Source: Steromphala cineraria
Taxonomy: Eukaryota; Mollusca; Gastropoda; Trochida; Trochidae
Direction of reading: 5' to 3'
Assembly (NCBI GenBank): GCA_916613615.1
Contig: OU744733.1
Span: forward strand, 35,875,939-35,939,938
Length of the DNA stretch: 64,000 nucleotides
The notes below the pieces were generated by a model, which ran no database searches, was not told the origin of the DNA, and saw only the letters and a program-made list of their open reading frames with translations. Positions 49,448-61,403 of the stretch are shown one piece after another (position 1 is the stretch's first letter; each line of letters opens with the position of its first letter). A program made the translations under genes and the position numbers.

Positions 49448-50656
49448 TACCGTATCCTCGCGGGTATAAGATCAGGGGGCCCGGCAAACAAATATCTTGA
49501 AAATAGGGGGGTGGGCTTTAAACCGCGAGTGATCCCAACCAAGAAAATCCTTCATGCGAGCTGCATTGAAAACTGACATCGATACTTTTGACTGTTGTTC
49601 AGGTCTTCTTAAATATCAAATGACACTTTTTCCAGACGTATATTATTAAAAAGAATGATAAAAGAAATTGCAAATGCTAACTTACATTGTTTGTTGTTTG
49701 TTTTAATCAAATTACATAATATTATTCTCATGAAAAACGAACGTGAATGATCAGTCGAAAGCTTTTGCTACATGGGTTTACTGGTAGAGAGATATTTGTT
49801 ACAAGCCTTTTCATTGGCCCAGAAATGTAGGTCAACCAATCAGCAAGTCGATTTGAAAACGATGTATGAAACTGAAACGTGGTTGTAATAAATTCATGAC
49901 AACATATTGTCGACACAATATTAAATGTCTAAATATTCAAATATTTGTTTAACATTTTCGATATATTACATTTTCCAAAACAACATGCAGTTAATTAAAA
50001 TAATTACGTATATAAAATTCGAAGAAAAACTTGAAAATATTATGATAATGAGCACGAAAGAATATTAATAATGTTATTTGTCGTCAAGAAATTACGATTG
50101 AGATTCCAAGTGCAGTAACAACGTGCTTTCGCGAAAGTATATTTGACAAAGATATCTTTGAACTTTGATTAAATATGATAAATAAGTTTGGAAATATGCC
50201 AAATTAAACATTTAGAATGGATAACAAGCATTACAAAGCGATAGTTCTTGATTATATTTTGGAAATCAAATATTTTAATTCCCGATCGCTGATGCAAGTG
50301 AAGCCACATACATCGTGATTTCTGCTGAAATTTAACAGTATGTTAATGATGAATGATTATTCAAAAACAATATGTTGTTTTATTTTTATTAATTGACAAT
50401 GTATATAGTCATTAAAAACAACAACAGGACAATGTATTTTTATTTTTCAAGAAATGACATCGATGTAAACTTGTGCATTTTGCTTCCGGTGTAAACATCG
50501 CTAACTCGATTGTCTGACATCGATTGTGATTTGTGTCACACTTCCGAGAATTGGGGGGTGGGCTATAAACCGAGAATGACCCCAACCTGCTCAACCCTGA
50601 AAAATGGGGGGTGGGCTTTAGTTCGAGGGTGGTCATATACCCGCGAGGATACGGTA
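49448..50656. mobile_element. 1.2-kb TIR element (family T), copy 2
   Basis: Same ends and interior as 20386-21581, with small indels and few substitutions; TA borders. The two copies lie 29 kb apart in the same orientation. Confidence 0.93.
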
Positions 50657-51006
50657 ATGTACTTCATGTTAAAAAGATTTTTGTGGAATAACTATGTACA
50701 CGTATGGTACCCAAAAAAATAAATAAAGTGATAAAAAAACCAAAAAAAAAACCAATCCTATTTTGGACAAAATAAAGAAATGACACTGGCAGGGAAACCT
50801 TACTATTAAACATAATCAGTAACAGCAGAAACAGTTCAGATTAGAAGTAAGAATGTTTGTTAACAAAGATTTGATACATTTCTTTTTAAGGAGGATAAAG
50901 CCTTCAACAATTAACACACCGCAGGGGGAGCAAGGGGGACCAAGGGTGAAAATGTTTTGCACGAGGCTGGGAACTAACATGAGTTACAATGTTTCAGGGG
51001 TTAGAC
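50657..51006. other. No recognised feature
   Basis: Short intervening sequence with A-runs at 50715-50750; a possible LINE or SINE tail, but no body was recognised. Confidence 0.45.
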
Positions 51007-51502
51007 TTAAAGAGACACAGAGTATGTTGATAGGATCACATATGTCAAATTTTGAAATCGATGTTATTACATCGGGAACCACTAACTGTTACTGAAAATA
51101 ACAGATTAAAGGTCAATCAGTATATTAGAGGGAAAATACGGCCATTCAAAGTCGTGATTTTGATCGAATACGGACAATGTGGCTCGAGTGGTGCGTGCAA
51201 ATTCGCCAAACGTAATTTTGAAACCTTGTCATAAGGTGGCAGAAAGATATATTCGATTCGATAGTGTTTATTAGGTATTGTAACTATTAGGTAGATTAAT
51301 TGGATGCAGAATTTCAAATATTAAACGTATTTAGATGTTTTCTTGATTTTTACATAAAATCCAGCATTTTAGAGATAACGCAAAAATGGATATATTTTCA
51401 AGTCCAGTGATGAGATATATGAACTTCAATCAGTATATTAAATATTTTGTAGCTTATCAAAACCAAATAAAATTTTAAGAAAGATACTCTGTGTCACTTC
51501 AA
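51007..51502 (+). mobile_element. TTAA MITE family P4, copy 3
   Basis: TTAAAGAGACACAGAGTATG at the left. The right end is ATACTCTGTGTCACTTCAA, with the TTAA mutated to TTCA. Confidence 0.9.
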
Positions 51503-52025
51503 GATCTAACTTTAATGAAATCTCTTTTAAACAATAGTGATCACGGAAGGCCATGAATCATTTTGACAAAAATGGTTTATTTCTGTATTTCTTAATAATA
51601 TAGCCATTTTCACCAAATTCATGGCAATCTCTTGTATCTTAGTACTTTAACTCTCTCAATAAATCCAAATTCAAAGTGGTAGGAAAAATTCTTGACAAAT
51701 GATTAGGTACAAAATAAAGTTTTTGTTAAAAATTCAAAAATAAACGATATCGCTTAACTTGTTATTTGGCAATACACCTCTAAATTTTTCAAATTGACAA
51801 GTCTTAAAAATGACAAAATCCAGAAATTTTTCCTGAAAACGTCATGTCAATGTTCGATAGCTTACACCTTTCTATCACGTAAAGGTCAGCAGATTTTCAG
51901 AAATCAATGATAGAGAACCTCAGTGTGTTTTCTACCTGGTGACCCACATCCAATGCTTCTATATTATGACACAATTATACCAAGTAACATTTTGAAGATA
52001 AACACTTTTATAAAAAATAAGGGGC
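51503..52025. other. No recognised feature
   Basis: AT-rich; no repeat end or coding pattern seen. Confidence 0.45.
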
Positions 52026-52114
52026 TTATATATGTAGGACTCAGATCTGTGGCGGGTCTCTAATCCATGGCGGATTTCCCAATCTATGGGGAGTTTGATT
52101 GTTTGATTGTTTAT

Positions 52115-52153
52115 TGACGTCATGTTAAATGACGTCATTGACGGATGACGTCA
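52115..52153. promoter_or_regulatory. Cluster of three CRE-like TGACGTCA palindromes
   Basis: TGACGTCA at 52115, 52130 and 52146, spaced 15 and 16 bp. This is the consensus CREB/ATF site. Whether it is functional is unknown. Confidence 0.6.
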
Positions 52154-52433
52154 TAATCGCTAACTGTTCGCGTCGCCAGACGAAACTGCTGTTCATGGGG
52201 AAGGCAAGACTTTTTCAAACAGAAAGAAAAGAATTCAGCCGCTATTGCCGTCCGAGATAGCATAATACCAATTGCATTATGTTACATGTTTCCGTCATAC
52301 TGTCTATTTAAGCCTTGGAAAAATATCAGCCTTTGTAGCCCTTGAATTCATTGCAACTATCTTCTTTAGGCCTTGGATTCATACTAAATGTCTACTTTAG
52401 CCCTTGGATTCATATTAAGGGCTTTCTTAACGG

Positions 52434-52463
52434 TTAGGGTTAGGGTTAGGGTTAGGGTTAGGA
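52434..52463 (+). repeat. Interstitial telomere-like repeat (TTAGGG)4 plus TTAGGA
   Basis: Four perfect and one imperfect TTAGGG unit inside a TIR element. TTAGGG is the telomere unit of molluscs and vertebrates. Confidence 0.9.
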
Positions 52464-52934
52464 TTAGCGTTATAGGTTCACTGTCTAATATGTTCGCCAC
52501 TTTATCTACAATATACGTTACCGACCCTAGCACTAGACATACTAACCCTAAAACATTGTCGATACGGACCCAAGGGTTAAAAAAAGATAGTCCACAAATA
52601 TCTAACTGCTAAAAAAGTCAGTCTAACGAGAATCCAAGGGTTAATTTCCTAAAGATATTAATTTAATGGCGAACATATTGTTGTACCGATTGCATAACCT
52701 ATTGACCAATTGCAGATTTAGCCTATACTGCAGATAAGTATGTAGGAAAACACATAAATTGAATGTTAGTAACATAATTCTCCCCAGCTTAAAATGTCTC
52801 ATCACAATCAATACAAAATCGGCCACAGCTTTTGATAGGTATGGCAATTTTCCATGCATTTGTAAATCTGCCATGGATTTGTAAATCCACCACGGATTTG
52901 AGGCCTGCCATGGATTTGAGTCCTACATATATAA

Positions 52935-53310
52935 TTCAGTTAATCTAGATGAGTGATATGGGTCACCATTTCCATAAATTGCAAGTGTATATAAAGACCA
53001 GGAAGCAACGTCAATACCCTCTGATGATTTTAGGCAGTGAAGTGCTACTTCTTGTCACTCAGAAAGGCTTACAAGCTCTTAGTTTCATCCTCGACATACA
53101 TACGTCTCATATACAAGAGTTGATGTCATGAAAATGCTCTTCAACTCAGCAACTAAACTCCATTTATGATTTTTGCAGTGAAAGCACACCATTTTGGAAA
53201 AATAATTACCCTCGGTCAACCTCAAAGAGTACAGAATTCTGCAGCCAGTGTGACAAATCCCCCCTGTCCTACACAATCTGTACTTGCTTCCAGTTCTATT
53301 CAGATTCGGA
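52935..53310 (+). other. Spacer with a short LINE-like fragment
   Basis: At about 53219-53290 one plus frame reads GQPQRVQNSAASVTNPP. QRVQNSAA is a common LINE RT C-terminal phrase. The fragment runs into the satellite. The evidence is only this motif. Confidence 0.4.
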
Positions 53311-56300
53311 GTCTGTGATCCTTCTGGTCTACATGCAGTCAATGATCCTTCTGGTCTAGAGTCAGTGATCCTTCTGGTCTAGAGTCAGTGATCCTTCTGG
53401 TCTAGAGTCAGTGATCCTTCTGGTCTAGAGTCAGTGATCCTTCTGGTCTAGAGTCAGTGATCCTTCTGGTTTAGAATCAGTGATCCTTCTGGTCTAGAGT
53501 CAGTGATCCTTCTGGTCTAGAGTCAGTGATCCTTCTGGTCTAGAGTCAGTGATCCTTCTGGTTTAGAGTCAGTGATCCTTCTGGTCTAGAGTCAGTGATC
53601 CTTCTGGTTTAGAGTCAGTGATCCTTCTTGTCTAGAGTCAGTGATCCTTCTGGTCTAGAATCAGTGATCCTTCTGGTTTAGAATCAGTGATCCTTCTTGT
53701 CTAGAGTCAGTGATCCTTCTAGTCTAGAATCAGTGATCCTTCTGGTCTAGAGTCAGTGATCCTTCTGGTCTAGAATCAGTGATCCTTCTGGTTTAGAATC
53801 AGTGATCCTTCTGGTCTAGAATCAGTGATCCTTCTGGTCTAGAGTCAGTGATCCTTCTGGTTTAGAGTCAGTGATCCTTCTTGTCTAGAGTCAGTGATCC
53901 TTCTGGTCTAGAGTCAGTGATCCTTCTGGTCTAGAGTCAGTGATCCTTCTTGTCTAGAGTCAGTGATCCTTCTGGTCTAGAGTCAGTGATCCTTCTTGTC
54001 TAGAGTCAGTGATCCTTCTGGTCTAGAGTCAGTGATCCTTCTGGTCTACATGCAGTCAATGATCCTTCTGGTCTAGAGTCAGTGATCCTTCTGGTCTAGA
54101 GTCAGTGATCCTTCTGGTCTAGAGTCAGTGATCCTTCTGGTCTAGAGTCAGTGATCCTTCTGGTCTAGAGTCAGTGATCCTTCTGGTTTAGAATCAGTGA
54201 TCCTTCTGGTCTAGAGTCAGTGATCCTTCTGGTCTAGAGTCAGTGATCCTTCTGGTCTAGAGTCAGTGATCCTTCTGGTTTAGAGTCAGTGATCCTTCTG
54301 GTCTAGAGTCAGTGATCCTTCTGGTTTAGAGTCAGTGATCCTTCTTGTCTAGAGTCAGTGATCCTTCTGGTCTAGAATCAGTGATCCTTCTGGTTTAGAA
54401 TCAGTGATCCTTCTTGTCTAGAGTCAGTGATCCTTCTAGTCTAGAATCAGTGATCCTTCTGGTCTAGAGTCAGTGATCCTTCTGGTCTAGAATCAGTGAT
54501 CCTTCTGGTTTAGAATCAGTGATCCTTCTGGTCTAGAATCAGTGATCCTTCTGGTCTAGAGTCAGTGATCCTTCTGGTTTAGAGTCAGTGATCCTTCTTG
54601 TCTAGAGTCAGTGATCCTTCTGGTCTAGAGTCAGTGATCCTTCTGGTCTAGAGTCAGTGATCCTTCTTGTCTAGAGTCAGTGATCCTTCTGGTCTAGAGT
54701 CAGTGATCCTTCTTGTCTAGAGTCAGTGATCCTTCTAGTCTAGAATCAGTGATCCTTCTGGTCTAGAGTCAGTGATCCTTCTTGTTTAGAGTCAGTGATC
54801 CTTCTGGTCTAGAGTCAGTGATCCTTCTGGTCTAGAGTCAGTGATCCTTCTGGTCTAGAATCAGTGATCCTTCTGGTTTAGAATCAGTGATCCTTCTGGT
54901 CTAGAATCAGTGATCCTTCTGGTCTAGAGTCAGTGATCCTTCTGGTTTAGAGTCAGTGATCCTTCTTGTCTAGAGTCAGTGATCCTTCTGGTCTAGAGTC
55001 AGTGATCCTTCTGGTCTAGAGTCAGTGATCCTTCTTGTCTAGAGTCAGTGATCCTTCTGGTCTAGAATCAGTGATCCTTCTGGTCTAGAGTCAGTGATCC
55101 TTCTGGTCTAGAGTCAGTGATCCTTCTGGTCTAGAGTCAGTGATCCTTCTGGTCTAGAGTCAGTGATCCTTCTGGTTTAGAGTCAGTGATCCTTCTGGTC
55201 TAGAGTCAGTGATCCTTCTGGTCTAGAGTCAGTGATCCTTCTGGTCTAGAGTCAGTGATCCTTCTTGTTTAGAGTCAGTGATCCTTCTTGTCTAGAGTCA
55301 GTGATCCTACTGGTCTAGAGTAAGTGACCTTCTCCGACTGGTCAAGAGTAAGTGACCTTCTGGTCCAAAGTCAGTGATCCTTCTGGTCTAGAGTCAGTGA
55401 TCCTTCTGGTCTAGAGTCAGTGATCCTTCTGGTCTAGAGTCAGTGATCCTTCTGGTCTAGAGTCAGTGATCCTTCTGGTCTAGAGTCAGTGATCCTTCTG
55501 GTCTAGAGTCAGTGATCCTTCTGGTCTAGAGTCAGTGATCCTTCTGGTTTAGAGTCAGTGATCCTTCTGGTCTAGAATCAGTGATCCTTCTGGTCTAGAG
55601 TCAGTGATCCTTCTGGTCTAGAGTCAGTGATCCTTCTGGTCTAGAGTCAGTGATCCTTCTGGTCTAGAATCAGTGATCCTTCTGGTCTAGAATCAGTGAT
55701 CCTACTGGTTTAGAGTCAGTGATCCTTCTGGTCTAGAGTCAGTGATCCTTCTGGTCTAGAGTCAGTGATCCTTCTGGTCTAGAGTCAGTGATCCTTCTGG
55801 TCTAGAGTCAGTGATCCTTCTTGTTTAGAGTCAGTGATCCTTCTTGTCTAGAGTCAGTGATCCTACTGGTCTAGAGTAAGTGACCTTCTCCGACTGGTCA
55901 AGAGGAAGTGACCTTCTGGTCCAAAGTCAGTGATCCTTCTGGTCTAGAGTCAGTGATCCTTCTGGTCTAGAGTCAGTGATCCTTCTGGTCTAGAGTCAGT
56001 GATCCTTCTGGTCTAGAGTCAGTGATCCTTCTGGTCTAGAGTCAGTGATCCTTCTGGTTTAGAGTCAGTGATCCTTCTGGTCTAGAGTCAGTGATCCTTC
56101 TGGTCTAGAGTCAGTGATCCTTCTGGTCTAGAGTCAGTGATCCTTCTTGTTTAGAGTCAGTGATCCTTCTTGTCTAGAGTCAGTGATCCTACTGGTCTAG
56201 AGTAAGTGACCTTCTCCGACTGGTCAAGAGTAAGTGACCTTCTGGTCCAAAGTCAGTGATCCTTCTGGTCTAGAGTCAGTGATCCTTCTGGTCTAGAGTC

Positions 56301-59300
56301 AGTGATCCTTCTGGTCTAGAGTCAGTGATCCTTCTGGTCTAGAGTCAGTGATCCTTCTGGTCTAGAGTCAGTGATCCTTCTGGTCTAGAGTCAGTGATCC
56401 TTCTGGTCTAGAGTCAGTGATCCTTCTGGTTTAGAGTCAGTGATCCTTCTGGTCTAGAATCAGTGATCCTTCTGGTCTAGAGTCAGTGATCCTTCTGGTC
56501 TAGAGTCAGTGATCCTTCTGGTCTAGAGTCAGTGATCCTTCTGGTCTAGAATCAGTGATCCTTCTGGTCTAGAATCAGTGATCCTACTGGTTTAGAGTCA
56601 GTGATCCTTCTGGTCTAGAGTCAGTGATCCTTCTGGTCTAGAGTCAGTGATCCTTCTGGTCTAGAGTCAGTGATCCTTCTGGTCTAGAGTCAGTGATCCT
56701 TCTTGTTTAGAGTCAGTGATCCTTCTTGTCTAGAGTCAGTGATCCTACTGGTCTAGAGTAAGTGACCTTCTCCGACTGGTCAAGAGTAAGTGACCTTCTG
56801 GTCCAAAGTCAGTGATCCTTCTGGTCTAGAGTCAGTGATCCTTCTGGTCTAGAGTCAGTGATCCTTCTGGTCTAGAGTCAGTGATCCTTCTGGTCTAGAG
56901 TCAGTGATCCTTCTGGTCTAGAGTCAGTGATCCTTCTGGTTTAGAGTCAGTGATCCTTCTGGTCTAGAGTCAGTGATCCTTCTGGTCTAGAGTCAGTGAC
57001 CTTCTCCGACTGGTCAAGAGTAAGTGACCTTCTGGTCCAAAGTCAGTGATCCTTCTGGTCTAGAGTCAGTGATCCTTCTGGTCTAGAGTCAGTGATCCTT
57101 CTGGTCTAGAATCAATGATCCTTCTGGTCTAGAGTCAGTGATCCTACTGGTCTAGAGTAAGTGATCCTTCTGGTCTAGAATCAGTGATCCTTCTGGTCTA
57201 GAGTCAGTGATCCTTCTGGTCTAGAGTCAGTGATCCTACTGGTCTAGAGTAAGTGATCCTTCTGGTCTAGAATCAGTGATCCTTCTGGTCTAGAGTCAGT
57301 GATCCTTCTTGTCTAGAGTCAGTGATCCTTCTGGTTTAGAATCAGTGATCCTTCTGGTCTAGAGTAAGTGATCCTTCTGGTCTAGAATCAGTGATCCTTC
57401 TGGTCTAGAGTCAGTGATCCTTCTTGTCTAGAGTCAGTGATCCTTCTGGTCTAGAATCAGTGATCCTTCTGGTCTAGAGTCAGTGATCCTTCTGGTCTAG
57501 AGTCAGTGATCCTTCTTGTCTAGAGTCAGTGATCCTTCTGGTCTAGAGTCAGTGATCCTTCTGGTCTAGAGTCAGTGATCCTTCTGGTCTAGAGTCAGTG
57601 ATCCTTCTGGTCTAGAATCAGTGATCCTTCTGGTCTAGAGTCAGTGATCCTTCTGGTCTAGAGTCAGTGATCCTTCTTGTCTAGAGTCAGTGATCCTTCT
57701 GGTCTGGAATCAGTGATCCTTCTGGTCTAGAGTCAGTGATCCTTCTGGTCTAGAATCAGTGATCCTTCTGGTTTAGAGTCAGTGATCCTTCTTGTCTAGA
57801 GTCAGTGATCCTTCTGGTCTAGAATCAGTGATCCTTCTGGTCTAGAGTCAGTGATCCTTCTGGTCTAGAGTCAGTGATCCTTCTGGTCTAGAATCAGTGA
57901 TCCTTCTGGTCTAGAGTCAGTGATCCTTCTGGTCTAGAGTCAGTGATCCTTCTGGTCTAGAGTCAGTGATCCTTCTGGTCTAGAGTCAGTGATCCTTCTG
58001 GTCTAGAATCAGTGATCCTTCTGGTCTAGAATCAGTGATCCTTCTGGTCTAGAATCAGTGATCCTACTGGTCTAGAGTCAGTGATCCTTCTGGTCTAGAG
58101 TCAGTGATCCTTCTGGTCTACAGTCAGTGATCCTTCTGGTCTACAGTCAGTGATCCTTCTGGTCTAGAATCAGTGATCCTTCTGGTCTAGAGTCAGTGAT
58201 CCTACTGGTCTAGAATCAGTGATCCTTCTGGTCTAGAGTCAGTGATCCTTCTGGTCTAGAGTCAGTGATCCTTCTTGTCTAGAGTCAGTGATCCTACTGG
58301 TCTAGAGTCAGTGATCCTTCTGGTCTAGAATCAGTGATCCTTCTGGTCTAGAGTCAGTGATCCTTCTGGTTTAGAGTCAGTGATCCTTCTGGTCTAGAGT
58401 CAGTGATCCTTCTTGTCTAGAGTCAGTGATCCTTCTGGTCTAGAGTCAGTGATCCTTCTGGTTTAGAGTCAGTGATCCTTCTGGTCTAGAGTCAGTGATC
58501 CTTCTTGTCTAGAGTCAGTGATCCTTCTGGTCTAGAGTCAGTGATCCTACTGGTCTAGAGTCAGTGATCCTTCTGGTCTAGAGTCAGTGATCCTACTGGT
58601 CTAGAGTCAGTGATCCTTCTGGTCTAAAGTCAGTGATCCTTCTGGTTTAGAATCAGTGATCCTTCTGGTCTAGAGTAAGTGATCCTTCTGGTCTAGAGTC
58701 AGTGATCCTTCTGGTCTAGAATCAGTGATCCTTCTGGTTTAGAATCAGTGATCCTTCTGGTCTAGAGTCAGTGATCCTTCTGGTCTAGAATCAGTGATCC
58801 TTCTGGTCTAGAGTAAGTGATCCTTCTGGTCTAGAATCAGTGATCCTTCTGGTCTAGAATCAGTGATCCTTCTGGTCTAGAGTCAGTGATCCTTCTGGTC
58901 TAGAATCAGTGATCCTTCTGGTCTAGAGTCAGTGATCCTTCTGGTCTAGAATCAGTGATCCTTCTGGTCTAGAATCAGTGATCCTTCTTGTCTAGAGTCA
59001 GTGATCCTTCTGGTCCAGAGTCAGTGATCCTTCTGGTCTAGAGTCAGTGATCCTTCTGGTCTAGAATCAGTGATCCTTCTGGTCTAGAGTCAGTGATCCT
59101 TCTGGTCTAGAGTCAGTGATCCTTCTTGTCTAGAATCAGTGATCCTTCTGGTCTAAAGTCAGTGATCCTTCTGGTCTAGAGTCAGTGATCCTTCTGGTTT
59201 AGAGTCAGTGATCCTTCTGGTCTAGAGTAAGTGATCCTTCTGGTCTAGAGTCAGTGATCCTTCTGGTCTAGAGTCAGTGATCCTTCTGGTCTAGAGTCAG

Positions 59301-60440
59301 TGATCCTTCTGGTCTAGAATCAGTGATCCTTCTGGTCTAGAGTCAGTGATCCTTCTGGTCTAGAGTCAGTGATCCTTCTGGTCTAGAGTCAGTGATCCTT
59401 CTGGTCTAGAATCAGTGATCCTTCTGGTCTAGAGTCAGTGATCCTTCTGGTCTAGAGTCAGTGATCCTTCTTGTCTAGAGTCAGTGATCCTTCTGGTCTG
59501 GAATCAGTGATCCTTCTGGTCTAGAGTCAGTGATCCTTCTGGTCTAGAATCAGTGATCCTTCTGGTTTAGAGTCAGTGATCCTTCTTGTCTAGAGTCAGT
59601 GATCCTTCTGGTCTAGAATCAGTGATCCTTCTGGTCTAGAGTCAGTGATCCTTCTGGTCTAGAGTCAGTGATCCTTCTGGTCTAGAATCAGTGATCCTTC
59701 TGGTCTAGAGTCAGTGATCCTTCTGGTCTAGAGTCAGTGATCCTTCTGGTCTAGAGTCAGTGATCCTTCTGGTCTAGAGTCAGTGATCCTTCTGGTCTAG
59801 AATCAGTGATCCTTCTGGTCTAGAATCAGTGATCCTTCTGGTCTAGAATCAGTGATCCTACTGGTCTAGAGTCAGTGATCCTTCTGGTCTAGAGTCAGTG
59901 ATCCTTCTGGTCTACAGTCAGTGATCCTTCTGGTCTACAGTCAGTGATCCTTCTGGTCTAGAATCAGTGATCCTTCTGGTCTAGAGTCAGTGATCCTACT
60001 GGTCTAGAATCAGTGATCCTTCTGGTCTAGAGTCAGTGATCCTTCTGGTCTAGAGTCAGTGATCCTTCTTGTCTAGAGTCAGTGATCCTACTGGTCTAGA
60101 GTCAGTGATCCTTCTGGTCTAGAATCAGTGATCCTTCTGGTCTAGAATCAGTGATCCTTCTGGTCTAGAATCAGTGATCCTTCTGGTCTAGAGTCAGTGA
60201 TCCTTCTGGTCTAGAGTCAGTGATCCTTCTTGTCTAGAGTCAGTGATCCTACTGGTCTAGAGTCAGTGATCCTTCTGGTCTAGAATCAGTGATCCTTCTG
60301 GTCTAGAGTCAGTGATCCTTCTGGTTTAGAGTCAGTGATCCTTCTGGTCTAGAGTAAGTGATCCTTCTGGTCTACAGTCAGTGATCCTTCTGGTCTAGAG
60401 TAAGTGATCCTTCTGGTCTACAGTCAGTGATCCTTCTGGT
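53311..60440 (+). repeat. 7.1-kb satellite array of a 23-bp unit with higher-order structure
   Basis: About 310 copies of a 23-bp unit (GTCTAGAGTCAGTGATCCTT plus CTG). Common variants are TTTAG, AGAATC, TTCTTG and CCTACTG. Longer periods are visible: a 717-bp block is duplicated (CTACATGCAG at 53331 and 54048), a CTCCGACTGGTCAAGAGTAAG variant recurs at 55331, 55887, 56213, 56769 and 57003, and a GGTCTGGAATC variant recurs 1794 bp (78 units) apart at 57701 and 59495. Because 23 is not a multiple of three and the unit holds TGA and TAG, no frame stays open on either strand. It is not a CRISPR array: there are no unique spacers. Confidence 0.97.
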
Positions 60441-61269
60441 AATTAAATGATCACAAAATCTGCATGGCCCGACAGTACTATTCGGATTCATATATGTGTC
60501 ATATACCATCTTTCAATGAGATTGGCTTTTTTCACGTAAGTTCTGTTCAGTAAACCAAATTCTAATTTCCATTTCCATTGGAACAGCCAAATCTTTTGGT
60601 AGGAAGAGGTTGATAACCCAAAAAGGCATTACAGATGATGACTGTTCCTATTCCAATGTGCCGGCCATGAGCTAGACCTATAGATTCTGAGTTCTCAACC
60701 TTCTTTCATGAAGTCCTTAAGGTAACCTTGGTGCAATGTTAAAGAATGCAAGGTAAGGTCAACCTTAGTAAATATAGCTTTGGGAAGAGAAGCCCTTATC
60801 TAGATTCCAAGTTTCTACCTTTTGGTTTTTTAACTCTGGTCCAGAAAAAAAACCACTTGCACTCTCCACTCACTAAGACTAGAAACAATTTTACTATTTT
60901 CGGGCCTTAGATGCCTAACATAACTTGCAATGTCAAAAGTGACACAATCTGATTTGATGAACTACAAATTCAAACCTTATTGTTTATAATGTATTTAACA
61001 AAGAGACATGGTCATCGACATCCCCAGCCAAATTAGTTTTCATTCAAATCTGTCCCCTTTAAAATTGACGAACGGAAGGAAAGAGCCCAAACCTATATTC
61101 CCCTTCCACTTTGTATGCAAATACAAAAACATCAGTGATCACAATATCTGCAACATTTTGTGAATAAAAGATGAATGACATCAGAGATATTCCAGGGACA
61201 ATCTGTCAAACTGTACAAAGATAGCACATTTTGTCTTAGAAATAATTCATGATCAATGTTCGAAAGACT
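60441..61269. other. No recognised feature
   Basis: Spacer between the satellite and the LINE. A word shared with 33.06 kb (CATGGTCATC..CCCAGCCAAATTAGTTTTC) suggests an old repeat. No exon. Confidence 0.5.
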
Positions 61270-61282
61270 AAGGATTGGTATC

Positions 61283-61318
<36 letters not shown>

Positions 61319-61320
61319 TT
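61283..61320 (+). repeat. (CAGA)n microsatellite, the LINE tail
   Basis: About eight AGAC units directly between the target duplication and the LINE 3' end. On the LINE strand it reads (TCTG)n. Confidence 0.93.
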
Positions 61321-61403
61321 TATTTCAGAATTAAAGGCCTCATGGCCCAGATTACATCAGAAGAGCCGTAAAACAGATACGTTGTGGTGTAAAAAAAATA
61401 AAA

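Larger units (their letters stand above)
52026..52934. mobile_element. 909-bp TIR element with CRE palindromes and telomere-like tract
   Basis: Ends TTATATATGTAGGACTCA and its complement. Inside the ends, CCATGGCGGATTT / CCATGGATTTGTAAATCC-type words are repeated. The interior holds three TGACGTCA sites and a TTAGGG tract. No ORF. The superfamily is not identified. Confidence 0.75.

Noticed and set aside
53311..60440. Regularly spaced short repeats that might suggest a CRISPR array
   Set aside because: Units are contiguous 23-mers with no unique spacers, no cas genes and a eukaryotic context; it is a satellite.
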